64,000 nucleotides of DNA from a candidate division Hyd24-12 bacterium UBA6080. GTDB lineage: Bacteria; Fermentibacterota; Fermentibacteria; Fermentibacterales; JCC-6. This document shows, piece by piece, positions 8,026 to 15,847 of the stretch (position 1 is the first letter of the stretch; every line of letters starts with the position of its first letter). Position numbers and translations under genes: made by a program. Where the stretch lies: NCBI GenBank assembly GCA_002436025.1, contig DIXM01000005.1, forward strand, positions 1 through 64,000, written 5' to 3'. The notes under the pieces were generated by a model that saw only the letters and a program-made list of their open reading frames with translations, had not been told where the DNA came from and ran no database searches.

Positions 8026-9348
8026 ATGAAAGAACATACCTGCGCGCCCTCAAAGCGCACCGAGGAATCCACGGATTCCATGTCACAGCCCCAGAACGCC
8101 TTCGAGGTGCTGATCCCGGAACTTCAAAAGGCTTTGGCGGCTGAAGGTTACGTAACGCCCACACCCATACAGGAACAGTGCATTCAGCACCTTCTTGACG
8201 GACGGGACCTTCTGGGGACGGCCCAGACCGGCACAGGGAAAACGGCCGCGTTCGTTCTCCCCCTTCTCCAGAAACTGTCACGGAACACCACCCGGCCGTG
8301 GCCCGGTACACCCAGAGCCCTCATTCTCGCTCCCACTCGTGAGCTTGCTGCCCAGATCAGCGCAAGCATTGGCACCTACGGCTGTTTTCTTCGCCTGCAC
8401 CATACCGTGGTGTTCGGAGGCGTCAGCCAGCTTCCGCAGGAAAAGGCATTGAAAAGGGGCGTCGACATTCTTGTCGCAACTCCCGGCAGGCTTCTCGACC
8501 TGATGGAGCAGGGATTCATCCACCTGGAGAAGGTGGAGGTCTTCGTGCTCGACGAAGTTGACAGAATGCTGGACATGGGGTTCATCCCCGACATAAGAAA
8601 GGTCCTTGCCAGGATTCCCGAGCGGCGTCAGACCCTTTTCTTCTCCGCCACGATGTCCCCGGTGATGGAGGACCTTGCCAGGACGATGGTTCGCGATCCC
8701 CTGAGGGTCTCCATCGAACCCGGGAAACCCACGGTGGAGAGTATTGAGCAGAAAGTTCTCTTTGTTGGCAAGGCCGACAAGGATGCCCTTCTTGTATCAC
8801 TTCTCAACAACCCCGAGGTCGTCAAGGCGCTCATTTTCACCCAGATGAAACACACCGCCAACAAGGTGGTCAAGAAACTCCAGGCAACCGGGATAAGCGG
8901 CATAGCGATACATGGCAACAAAAGCCAGTCTGCGAGAACCAGCGCCCTGTCAGGATTCAAGGGGAGCCGCTTTCAGGTCCTTGTAGCGACCGATGTTGCT
9001 GCCAGGGGGCTGGATGTCGACAACATCACCCACGTGATCAACTACGACCTTCCCATCGAGGCGGAGACCTACATCCACCGTATTGGCCGGACCGCCAGGG
9101 CAGGGGCCTCGGGCGACGCCATTTCCTTCTGCTGCGCCGAGGAGAGGGAGTGCCTTACGCAGATCGAAAAGCTTCTGGGCAAACCCGTGCCCGCCGAGAT
9201 GAACCATGCGTATCACTCGGACGAGGCTTTCAGGTCTTGCCAGCCGGCACCCGTGAATTTCGGCCGGAACCCCTCGAGAACTCCCCGGAACCACGATGAA
9301 AGAAGAAGATCCCGTCTGGGCGGCAGGCCGGGTGGCAGAAGAAGCTGA
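8026..9348 (+). CDS. rhlE: RhlE-like DEAD-box RNA helicase with DEVD box
   Basis: A 440-residue ATP-dependent RNA helicase. Visible motifs are the Q motif (FEVLIPELQKALAAEGYVTPTPIQ), Walker A AQTGTGKT, PTRELA, VLDEVDRMLDMGF (motif II), SAT, and HRIGRTARAG (motif VI). The short basic tail (RRRSRLGGRPGGRRS) is typical of RhlE/CsdA-like helicases that act on structured RNA and ribosome assembly. Motif II reads D-E-V-D instead of D-E-A-D. The ATG at 8026 has AGGAAAG just upstream; the in-frame ATG at 8080 has none. The long leader fits cold-induced helicase genes, but this is inference. Confidence 0.9.
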   Translation: MKEHTCAPSKRTEESTDSMSQPQNAFEVLIPELQKALAAEGYVTPTPIQEQCIQHLLDGRDLLGTAQTGTGKTAAFVLPLLQKLSRNTTRPWPGTPRALILAPTRELAAQISASIGTYGCFLRLHHTVVFGGVSQLPQEKALKRGVDILVATPGRLLDLMEQGFIHLEKVEVFVLDEVDRMLDMGFIPDIRKVLARIPERRQTLFFSATMSPVMEDLARTMVRDPLRVSIEPGKPTVESIEQKVLFVGKADKDALLVSLLNNPEVVKALIFTQMKHTANKVVKKLQATGISGIAIHGNKSQSARTSALSGFKGSRFQVLVATDVAARGLDVDNITHVINYDLPIEAETYIHRIGRTARAGASGDAISFCCAEERECLTQIEKLLGKPVPAEMNHAYHSDEAFRSCQPAPVNFGRNPSRTPRNHDERRRSRLGGRPGGRRS

Positions 9349-9380
9349 TACAGACGGTCGGGAGATGGAGGAGGGCCTGT

Positions 9381-10580
9381 CTACGCCCCGCGGAAGATGA
9401 CCTCCTCCCTCCTGAACCATCGTGAGCAGAAGTAAAGGCCCGCCACCGCCAGAACAAGCAGCACCGAAAACACCTCGACCAGGTGAACCGGGTTGATGGT
9501 CCCGGCTATTATCTCCTTGGTTGCCAGCGAGATGTTGAGAAGCGGGATCAGGGCGGTTGCCCAGTTGAGCCTTATCCCGGGAAAGATTCCTATGAGAAGC
9601 GGGATCAACACGATGAAGTTGAGGGGCGTGATAATGCTCTGGGCTTCCTTGTAGGTTCTGGCGAAAATGGAAACCGAGAGAAGCAGTGCTCCGAAAAAGG
9701 CGCACAGAGGGATGAGCATGGCCAGGAACAGCAGCAGTGCTCCGGGCTCAACGATGTTCATCACACCGGTAACCATCTCACGGGGCAACGGGCTTCCGAA
9801 CCTGAGAACAAGAAAGAGCCATGCGAAAGACGCTGCCGCGGTGCACACACCCGAAAGGGTCACTACAAGCCATTTCGCCACCACGATCTGCCCCCGGGAA
9901 GCAGGCGAGATCAGAAGGGTTTCGATCGTTCCCCTCTCCTTTTCGCCGGCCGCGAGGTCAATGGCCGGGTACATCGCGCCCATGAAACAGAACAGAATGA
10001 TGAAGTAGGGGAACATTCCACCAATGCTCTCCCCGATCCTTGCCCGGGCAGACGAAACATCCTTCTCCGTGATGCTCAAAGGCCTTGCGAACCCCGACGC
10101 AAGCCCCCGGTCCCCGAGACGCCTCTGGAGAAGCGATTCGCCGTACCCTTCAATGATCGCCCTGACTCGCGGAAGCGCTCCCTCGTTCTCCGACACCGAC
10201 CCCATGAAGTAGACATCCACTGATCCCGTGCCTTCACTGGCCATGATGCTCTGAAAGTCGTTCGTGAACCTCACCACGAAATCGATCTCCCCGGACTCCA
10301 GTGACGGCCTTACCTCGCTGTCCGTAATGGGTCCAACGACTTCCACCTCTCCCGATCCCTCGAGAAGGTTCATGAACTCGGGTACGGGTCCCTGGGATAT
10401 CACGGCCACCCGCATCACTTTTTCCCTGGCCCTGTTCTCCATTTCCATACCCATGCGCATCGTGAGGTTGAAGACCAGGAAAATTGCGATGAAGGGCATG
10501 AATACCATGAAGAACATGGTCCTTCTGTCCCGAAGCATGTCCTTCATTTCCTTTTTGAAGATTATATAGACTATCTTCAT
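9381..10580 (-). CDS. ABC-2 type exporter permease (NatB-like)
   Basis: A 399-residue membrane protein. One N-terminal helix (TMFFMVFMPFIAIFLVFNLTM) is followed by a large external domain (residues ~40-175) and then five helices. IDLAAGEKERGTIETLLISPASRGQIVVAKW is the conserved coupling-helix signature of ABC-2/NatB permeases. It overlaps the ATPase gene by four bases (10577-10580), so the two form one transporter. NatAB-type systems export sodium or small molecules; the substrate here is unknown. Confidence 0.9.
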   Translation of the reverse strand: MKIVYIIFKKEMKDMLRDRRTMFFMVFMPFIAIFLVFNLTMRMGMEMENRAREKVMRVAVISQGPVPEFMNLLEGSGEVEVVGPITDSEVRPSLESGEIDFVVRFTNDFQSIMASEGTGSVDVYFMGSVSENEGALPRVRAIIEGYGESLLQRRLGDRGLASGFARPLSITEKDVSSARARIGESIGGMFPYFIILFCFMGAMYPAIDLAAGEKERGTIETLLISPASRGQIVVAKWLVVTLSGVCTAAASFAWLFLVLRFGSPLPREMVTGVMNIVEPGALLLFLAMLIPLCAFFGALLLSVSIFARTYKEAQSIITPLNFIVLIPLLIGIFPGIRLNWATALIPLLNISLATKEIIAGTINPVHLVEVFSVLLVLAVAGLYFCSRWFRREEVIFRGA

Positions 10581-11350
10581 GCCTTAGCCTCCCCGGCCTC
10601 GATCATGCCTATGAACTCGTCCTCGATGGTTTTCGCGCTCATACCCCCAGTGAATTTCCCGAAGGTGTCGCAGAAAAGCAGCCTGCCCCTGTGAATAATG
10701 GCAAGGTCATCGCTGAGAAGGCTCACCTCTCCCATGATGTGGGTGGAGAACACCACCGTCTTGCCCTGATCGCGGCATCCCCGGATCAGAGTCATGATGG
10801 ATTTTGACGTGACGACATCGAGCCCCACGGTTGGTTCATCGAAAACCAGCACCTCGGGATCGTGTATCATGGTCCTTGCTATGGACACCTTCTGTTTCAT
10901 CCCCGATGAGAGGCTGCCTGTCCGGCGATTGGCAAACCCATCTATGCCAAGGGTGAAGAACAGCTCTTCCCTGCGCTTTTCGAGCCGTCTCTTTTCAATC
11001 CCGTGAAGTTCACCGTAGTAGGAGATGATCTCGTGCGGGGTCAGCCTTGCGTACAGGCCTGTTGTGCCTGTCAAAAAGCCTATCTTCCCCCGAACGCCCT
11101 CCTGCTCATCCACGGTGTCACAGCCGGCGACCGTTATTCTCCCCGAACTGGGTTTAAGCATGGTGGCTATCATCCTGAGCATTGTGGTCTTGCCGGCGCC
11201 GTTCGGACCCAGTAGCGAAAACACCCTCCCCGGCCTGCAGACGAAGGACACGTTGTCGACTGCGGTCAGGTGGTCTCCGCTGTATTCAGCCCGGTTTCCG
11301 GCAGTTTTTCCCGACTTGAACCGTTTTGTCACTGCATCGACGGTTATCAT
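10577..11350 (-). CDS. ABC transporter ATP-binding protein (NatA-like)
   Basis: A 257-residue ATPase. Walker A is GPNGAGKTT, the signature is SLSSGMKQKVSIARTM, Walker B is VLVFDEPTVGLD and the switch His lies in VVFSTHIM. The frame extends to 11692, but the protein proper begins at the ATG at 11350 (MITVDAVTKRF), and the extension reads into the divergent SDR gene. It pairs with the overlapping permease gene. The two Ntn-type ABC-2 genes are divergently transcribed from the SDR gene. Confidence 0.92.
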   Translation of the reverse strand: MITVDAVTKRFKSGKTAGNRAEYSGDHLTAVDNVSFVCRPGRVFSLLGPNGAGKTTMLRMIATMLKPSSGRITVAGCDTVDEQEGVRGKIGFLTGTTGLYARLTPHEIISYYGELHGIEKRRLEKRREELFFTLGIDGFANRRTGSLSSGMKQKVSIARTMIHDPEVLVFDEPTVGLDVVTSKSIMTLIRGCRDQGKTVVFSTHIMGEVSLLSDDLAIIHRGRLLFCDTFGKFTGGMSAKTIEDEFIGMIEAGEAKA

Positions 11351-11394
11351 GAAAGCCCGTCCTTTGAGTGGAGTACTACGCAGCCACGTGTGCT

Positions 11395-11422
11395 TTGAGC
11401 ACATCGGCTTCATTCTTATACT
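11395..11422 (+). promoter_or_regulatory. Promoter of the SDR gene
   Basis: TTGAGC at 11395-11400 and TATACT at 11417-11422, spaced by 16 bases, lie in the divergent gap. The predicted start is near 11429, about 50 bases before the TTG start codon of the SDR gene. Confidence 0.5.
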
Positions 11423-11477
11423 ATACGAAAGAAACCCGCTTTCACGGAAAACGGCATGTTTGCACGGGAGGTTGGCA

Positions 11478-12326
11478 TTGAGCAGTACTTCTACCGCCAT
11501 GATCGGAAATGAGGGTGTCGCCCCGAAAAGCAGCCTTGTCATCGTGGGAGCCGCGGGCGGTATCGGAAGGGCCCTTACCGGGATCCTTCTGGAGAGGGGC
11601 ATGAAGGTGCTGGCGGTTGACAGCAACGGTGCTCTTCTGGAGACCCTTCCGAGTAAATGCGGCTTTCTGGAAACCATGGAGCTGGACATCACAGACAGGA
11701 TCGGCGTCGCAGGTTTCGCCGGCGCCCTGGCGGGAGAAGGCAGGTTTTTCGACGGCCTTGTGATAACAGCCGGGGTTCACAGCACCCACCCGGTCCAGCA
11801 TCTTCCTGATGTGCTTGTTGACAGCGTCCTCGACGCGAACCTGGCATCACACATCAAGCTCGTCAGGGATTTTCTTCCCCTCATGAACGACGGCGGTTCG
11901 ATCATCGGCGTCAGTTCCATCGCCGCGTGCGTGGGAGTGCCGATGTCAGCGATGTACTCAGCCTCCAAGCGAGGTCTGGAGGGGTTTTACGAATCCCTCT
12001 TCACGGAGCTGCGACACAGGCGGATCAGGGTATCGGTGATCCACCCCGGAAACGTGAACACAGGTTTCAACGAAACCGGCAACACGTACCGGGCCACGGG
12101 GGGCTCATACATCGACATCCGTTATAAAAGGGTTGTGGACAAGATCGACAGCAGGCATGGCATACCCCCGGGGCAGGTCGCACGGGTGATCGCGAAGGTC
12201 CTTTCAAAGCGCAGACCCCGGTTCTGCTACGTCGTGGGGGGAAATGCCCGGAAGGCGAACTTGGCGCTCAGGCTGCTGGGGCGCGATATGGCGATAAGGC
12301 TCATGGGGAGGTTCTTCGGCTTTTAG
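11478..12326 (+). CDS. Short-chain dehydrogenase/reductase
   Basis: A 282-residue NAD(P)-dependent oxidoreductase. The glycine-rich dinucleotide motif is VIVGAAGGIGRALTG, and the catalytic triad is seen as ISGVSSI-like S (IIGVSSIAA), Y and K in YSASKRG. The frame is open much further upstream but over the ABC gene. The TTG at 11478 has GGGAGG six bases before it, better than the ATG at 11499, so it is used as start. HPGNVNTGF near residue 190 is typical of classical SDRs. The C-terminal basic helix (ARKANLALRLLGRDMAIRLMGRFFGF) suggests membrane association. Substrate unknown. Confidence 0.85.
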   Translation: MSSTSTAMIGNEGVAPKSSLVIVGAAGGIGRALTGILLERGMKVLAVDSNGALLETLPSKCGFLETMELDITDRIGVAGFAGALAGEGRFFDGLVITAGVHSTHPVQHLPDVLVDSVLDANLASHIKLVRDFLPLMNDGGSIIGVSSIAACVGVPMSAMYSASKRGLEGFYESLFTELRHRRIRVSVIHPGNVNTGFNETGNTYRATGGSYIDIRYKRVVDKIDSRHGIPPGQVARVIAKVLSKRRPRFCYVVGGNARKANLALRLLGRDMAIRLMGRFFGF

Positions 12327-12405
12327 GTTCACCACCCCTGGGCGGTACCCGACTACCGTTCTCTGGCCTGATTCATCCATTTTCCCTCTGAGGGGGGCGT
12401 GCCGC

Positions 12406-12747
12406 ATGGGAACATCACCAGGAAGAGTCGTTCTGAGGGCTTTGCTCGCCCTGTTTGCCGGAATGGGAGTGATCCTCTCCGCGTCTTTTCTTTACAAGGC
12501 ACTGACTTATCACGAGGAAGTGATCCGGCTGCTCTCGTCATGGGGATACGAATGGAACGAGTCGTTCGTGAGGGAGGTCGTCGACTCGGGGCGAAACCCC
12601 TGGATCCATGTAGACTACGAGATCCATGAGGGGCAGCGAACCTCTTCCGGAGCCTATATTGTTGATTCAGATACTCTTGTCCTTGTGGTGACAGGCCCCA
12701 GACGGGATGTCATGAGGGCCGCTGAGATCTACGACGCAAGGCTTTGA
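12406..12747 (+). CDS. Small hypothetical protein with one N-terminal membrane helix
   Basis: A 113-residue protein with a single hydrophobic helix (residues ~10-32, LRALLALFAGMGVILSASF) and a small alpha/beta external or cytoplasmic domain. The ATG is preceded by a GAGGGGGG ribosome site. No family is recognised. It lies between the SDR and the peroxiredoxin genes on the same strand. Confidence 0.6.
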   Translation: MGTSPGRVVLRALLALFAGMGVILSASFLYKALTYHEEVIRLLSSWGYEWNESFVREVVDSGRNPWIHVDYEIHEGQRTSSGAYIVDSDTLVLVVTGPRRDVMRAAEIYDARL

Positions 12748-12796
12748 CGGTGTTTCACCTGCAAATCCGCCCTGCGGACCGAGAAGGAGCCCGATG

Positions 12797-13300
12797 ATGG
12801 ACGCACTGCCCGAAAAGGGCGTCATGGCCCCGGATGTGATCGCGCCCGACCAGAACGGAAGGGAGTTCTCACCAGGTGACTACAGGGGCAAGTGGCTGGT
12901 GCTCTACTTCTACCCAAAAGACAGCACAGGCGGATGCACGCTCGAAGCCGGAGAGTTCTCTGTACTGAAGGAAAGATTCACCCTGCTGGGGGCAGTGATC
13001 GCGGGTGTGAGCCGGGATACTGTGGAGTCCCATAAGCGATTCGAGCAGAAGCAGGGTCTTTCCATCACACTGCTCAGCGACCCCGGGCGTCTTCTGCACG
13101 AAGCCTTCGGGGCTTGGCGCATGAAAAGGATGTACGGCAGGGAGTTAATGGGAGCCGTCCGCTCAACATTCCTCATCGCTCCCGACGGCACGGTCGCCCA
13201 TGTCTGGCCGAACGTGAAGGCTGCCGGTCACGCCGCAGCGGTGCTCGAGAAGCTTGGGGAGTTTGTTCACCAATCAGGGAAGAGCGGTGCCGGCCCCTGA
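12797..13300 (+). CDS. bcp: Peroxiredoxin, Bcp/PrxQ type
   Basis: A 167-residue thiol peroxidase that reduces hydrogen peroxide and organic hydroperoxides. The peroxidatic Cys lies in FYPKDSTGGCTLEA, where the usual Pro before the Gly is replaced by Gly. The supporting Arg is in AVRSTFLI. The Cys five residues downstream, which resolves the disulfide in many Bcp proteins, is absent (CTLEAGEF), so it is likely a 1-Cys enzyme using another thiol. Two adjacent ATGs exist; the second at 12797 has the better spacing from AAGGAG. Its TGA overlaps the ATG of the phosphatase gene. Confidence 0.88.
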   Translation: MDALPEKGVMAPDVIAPDQNGREFSPGDYRGKWLVLYFYPKDSTGGCTLEAGEFSVLKERFTLLGAVIAGVSRDTVESHKRFEQKQGLSITLLSDPGRLLHEAFGAWRMKRMYGRELMGAVRSTFLIAPDGTVAHVWPNVKAAGHAAAVLEKLGEFVHQSGKSGAGP

Positions 13301-13959
13301 TGACGACCCACGTCCTGCTTGACCTTGACGGCACCCTTACCGACCCCGGGGAAGGGATAACGAAGTGCGTTCAGTACGCCCTGAAGCGGCTGGGTGAGCC
13401 GGTTCCCGATGCTTCTGAGCTTTCGTGGTGCATAGGCCCGCCCCTTTCCGAATCCTTTTCCAAGCTCCTCTTCAGTACCGATGGGAAGCTTGTCGGAAGG
13501 GCAGTGGAGCTCTACCGGGAACGGTACACGACCACAGGCATCTACGAGAATGTTCCCTATCCGGGGATCGACAGGGCAATGGGCCGGATCAGGGAGTCGG
13601 GCCGTTCACTCCTTCTGGCCACGAGCAAACCAACGGTGTTCGCCGCAAGGGTGCTCGACCATTTCGGTTTTTCAAGGCACTTCCTCGGGGTTCACGGAAG
13701 CCATCTCGACGGAAGGCTCACCAACAAAGTCGAACTTGTGGGGCATATCCTGTCCACCAGAAACCTGAACCCCGGGAATGTGATGATGGTGGGCGACCGC
13801 CTTCATGACGTGGAGGGCGGTAGACAAAATGGAACTTCAACTGCGGCTGTAACTTATGGATACGGAAGCCGGAATGAGCTGGAAGAGGCGCACCCCGACC
13901 ACTTCTTTGATTCCCCGGAAGAACTTGCATTGTTCTTCGAGGCGGAACTTTTGACCTGA
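13300..13959 (+). CDS. HAD-family phosphatase, phosphoglycolate-phosphatase-like
   Basis: A 219-residue HAD hydrolase. Motif I is DLDGTLTDPGEG (nucleophile and acid/base Asp), motif II Thr lies in LLLATSKPT, motif III Lys in NKVELV and motif IV in MMVGDRLHDVEGG. An alpha-helical C1 cap sits between motifs I and II. The motif set is closest to Gph/PpaX-type phosphatases. The ATG overlaps the peroxiredoxin stop as TGATG, so the two are cotranslated. The physiological substrate could be phosphoglycolate or another phosphate ester. Confidence 0.85.
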   Translation: MTTHVLLDLDGTLTDPGEGITKCVQYALKRLGEPVPDASELSWCIGPPLSESFSKLLFSTDGKLVGRAVELYRERYTTTGIYENVPYPGIDRAMGRIRESGRSLLLATSKPTVFAARVLDHFGFSRHFLGVHGSHLDGRLTNKVELVGHILSTRNLNPGNVMMVGDRLHDVEGGRQNGTSTAAVTYGYGSRNELEEAHPDHFFDSPEELALFFEAELLT

Positions 13960-14021
13960 TCAGGGGGATATCGCTCTCTGACCAATATGGATTCAGTTTT
14001 TCGAAGGGAAAGGGAGTCGGG

Positions 14022-14891
14022 ATGAAGTTTCTGATCTGCGTTCCGGTAGTGATCTGCGGTGTGTTGCCGGCCTGCACGAGCTTTGTGGACTACCGAGGCG
14101 GGACCGCCTTTTATGGGATGAACTTCGACTGGTACCCTGAGCAGGAGATCCTGTTCAGGATCGAGACCGACAGTGAGGGTGGACCGGTTTTTACAATGTC
14201 GTTCATCGCCGACGGGAACCCGGTACCAACCGTTGGGTTTACGGAAAACGGCAGGTTCTCCACCATGCAGGTCATCGATGCCCCCTGGACAGGCCCTTCC
14301 CCGGACTCGGACAACCCTTTGATATTCATTCCCTTCTACGCTCTTGTCTATCACTGTGCAACCGTTGCGGACATTCAGGATATGGCTGGGGCTGCGCCGT
14401 TCCGGCAGTACGACGACCCCCCTCTTCACGTTCTTGTGGCTGATGCAACGGGTTCTGCCTCCATAATTGAGGTGGGGGAGAGCGGCAACAGGGTTCTGGA
14501 CCTGGCCGGCGGTGGCGTCCTTGTGATGACCAACTTCAGCAACTGCGCCTGGCAGGGAGTTGACCCCGAGGAGGTACAGGGAGCGGGAGCCGACAGGTTC
14601 AGAACCGCCCATGAAGCCCTGGCAGCCTTTACCGGAGAGATGGGACCCGCAGAGGGCATGGCCGTTCTCGAGGCCGCTGTCAACACAGTGTCCGCCCATC
14701 CCACCCGGGCATCCATGGTCTTCGACCCTTCCGGCGGGCGTGTGTACCTTGCGGTCGCGGGTGATTTCGAGAACCTTTGGTCGCTCGACCTGACGACACG
14801 CGAGATATCGGCGTGGCCGGAATCCCGGGGAGGGAACCCCATAACGGTCGATTCAACGGGAGTTACGGCGTCGTATTTGTCCGGCATGTGA
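14022..14891 (+). CDS. Secreted Ntn hydrolase, choloylglycine hydrolase/penicillin acylase-like
   Basis: A 289-residue exported linear-amide C-N hydrolase. The hydrophobic leader ends LPA and the next residue is Cys18, in the family motif CTSF. The following FYGMNFDW, the Asn-containing LVMTNF(S)N and the C-terminal R/N positions match the conologue fold of the Ntn amidohydrolases. In this superfamily the Cys becomes the N-terminal nucleophile. Here LPAC also reads as a lipobox, so lipidation and catalysis compete for the same residue. Its 3' end overlaps the convergent propeller gene by 29 bases. Substrate (bile-salt-like amide, N-acyl amino acid, lactone) unknown. Confidence 0.7.
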   Translation: MKFLICVPVVICGVLPACTSFVDYRGGTAFYGMNFDWYPEQEILFRIETDSEGGPVFTMSFIADGNPVPTVGFTENGRFSTMQVIDAPWTGPSPDSDNPLIFIPFYALVYHCATVADIQDMAGAAPFRQYDDPPLHVLVADATGSASIIEVGESGNRVLDLAGGGVLVMTNFSNCAWQGVDPEEVQGAGADRFRTAHEALAAFTGEMGPAEGMAVLEAAVNTVSAHPTRASMVFDPSGGRVYLAVAGDFENLWSLDLTTREISAWPESRGGNPITVDSTGVTASYLSGM

Positions 14892-15819
14892 CCGGTTTTT
14901 CGTTTCGGTTCTCCGGTCCTCGGAAAAGGAAGAGTGACTTCACTTCACCCCATGACAGAATACCAAACTCCTCGGTCCGGGTGCTGAACCATATGTCCAG
15001 GCCTCCAAAGCCTCCCGCTCTTCCTGACCCGAAAAAGATCGTTCCTCCAATCCCGCCCGCGTTGTCCTGGAACCAGGCTCCCCACTCTGCAGCAGGGCTG
15101 TTGAGTTCAGGGCCGAGGTTTTCAGGATTCCCCGGACTGTCTCCTTCAATGCACACAGAGTACATGTCCGCTCCTCCGTACCCCCCGGGTCCTGTGGAGC
15201 AGAGAAGGATACTTTCCCCATCGGATGAGGTCCATCGGGGACAGTCTGTTCCGGTGCCGTTCACCTTCGATCCGGCGTTGAATGGTTCACCCCAGAATCC
15301 TCCCGAACGTTCCGAAATCCAGACATCGACCCCGCCCTCACCCCCGCTCCTTGTTGAGCAGAGATAAAGGCTGCTTCCGTCAGGCGAAGGAAGAGGGCAG
15401 CACTCAAGTGCCGGGCTGTTGATCGGAGTTCCCAGGTTCTCGCGAGGACCGGCTGCATCCCCTGTGAAGGGACAGAACCAGATATCGCCGCCTCCATGGC
15501 CCGTTGGATCCGCGGAAAGGAAATAGAGCTTCGAATCGTTTTCTGCAAGGAAGGGGGCCGACTCTCCGAAAGCCGTGTTTGCATTTGAACCCATGTTTAC
15601 TGGTTCACACCAACTGCCATCCTCCAGGAAGGTTATCCAGAGATCCGCGTCTCCGAGGCCACCGGGTCTGTCAGAGACGAAGATCATGCAGGACCCGTCT
15701 TCGGCGATGACGGGATACCATTCGTTGTGATTTGTGTTAACCGCGTCGCCAAGGTTCACCGGGGGTTGCCATGCCTGTGATGTACCTGCCAGAAGGAACA
15801 CAGCCACGCAAAAGGTCAA
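14863..15819 (-). CDS. Secreted PD40/WD40-like beta-propeller protein
   Basis: A 318-residue exported protein built from repeated blades with the motif 'SxDGxxxxFxSxRxGGxGxxDxW' (for example SCMIFVSDRPGGLGDADLWI and SSLYLCSTRSGGEGGVDVW). This is the PD40 type found in OmpA/TolB-related envelope proteins. The signal peptide is LTFCVAVFLLAGTSQA. The only standard start is the TTG at 15819, which has no close ribosome site. An ATT five codons upstream of it would give a cleaner MNKL-type leader. Function unknown. It is probably cotranscribed with the FG-GAP gene upstream. Confidence 0.65.
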   Translation of the reverse strand: MTFCVAVFLLAGTSQAWQPPVNLGDAVNTNHNEWYPVIAEDGSCMIFVSDRPGGLGDADLWITFLEDGSWCEPVNMGSNANTAFGESAPFLAENDSKLYFLSADPTGHGGGDIWFCPFTGDAAGPRENLGTPINSPALECCPLPSPDGSSLYLCSTRSGGEGGVDVWISERSGGFWGEPFNAGSKVNGTGTDCPRWTSSDGESILLCSTGPGGYGGADMYSVCIEGDSPGNPENLGPELNSPAAEWGAWFQDNAGGIGGTIFFGSGRAGGFGGLDIWFSTRTEEFGILSWGEVKSLFLFRGPENRNEKPVTCRTNTTP

Positions 15820-15847
15820 CTTGTTAATGCTTCTTCCCGTTCCCTAA

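Noticed and set aside
11025..11477. N-terminal extension of the SDR frame
   Set aside because: It overlaps the ABC ATPase gene on the other strand and lacks ribosome sites; SDR fold starts at 11478.
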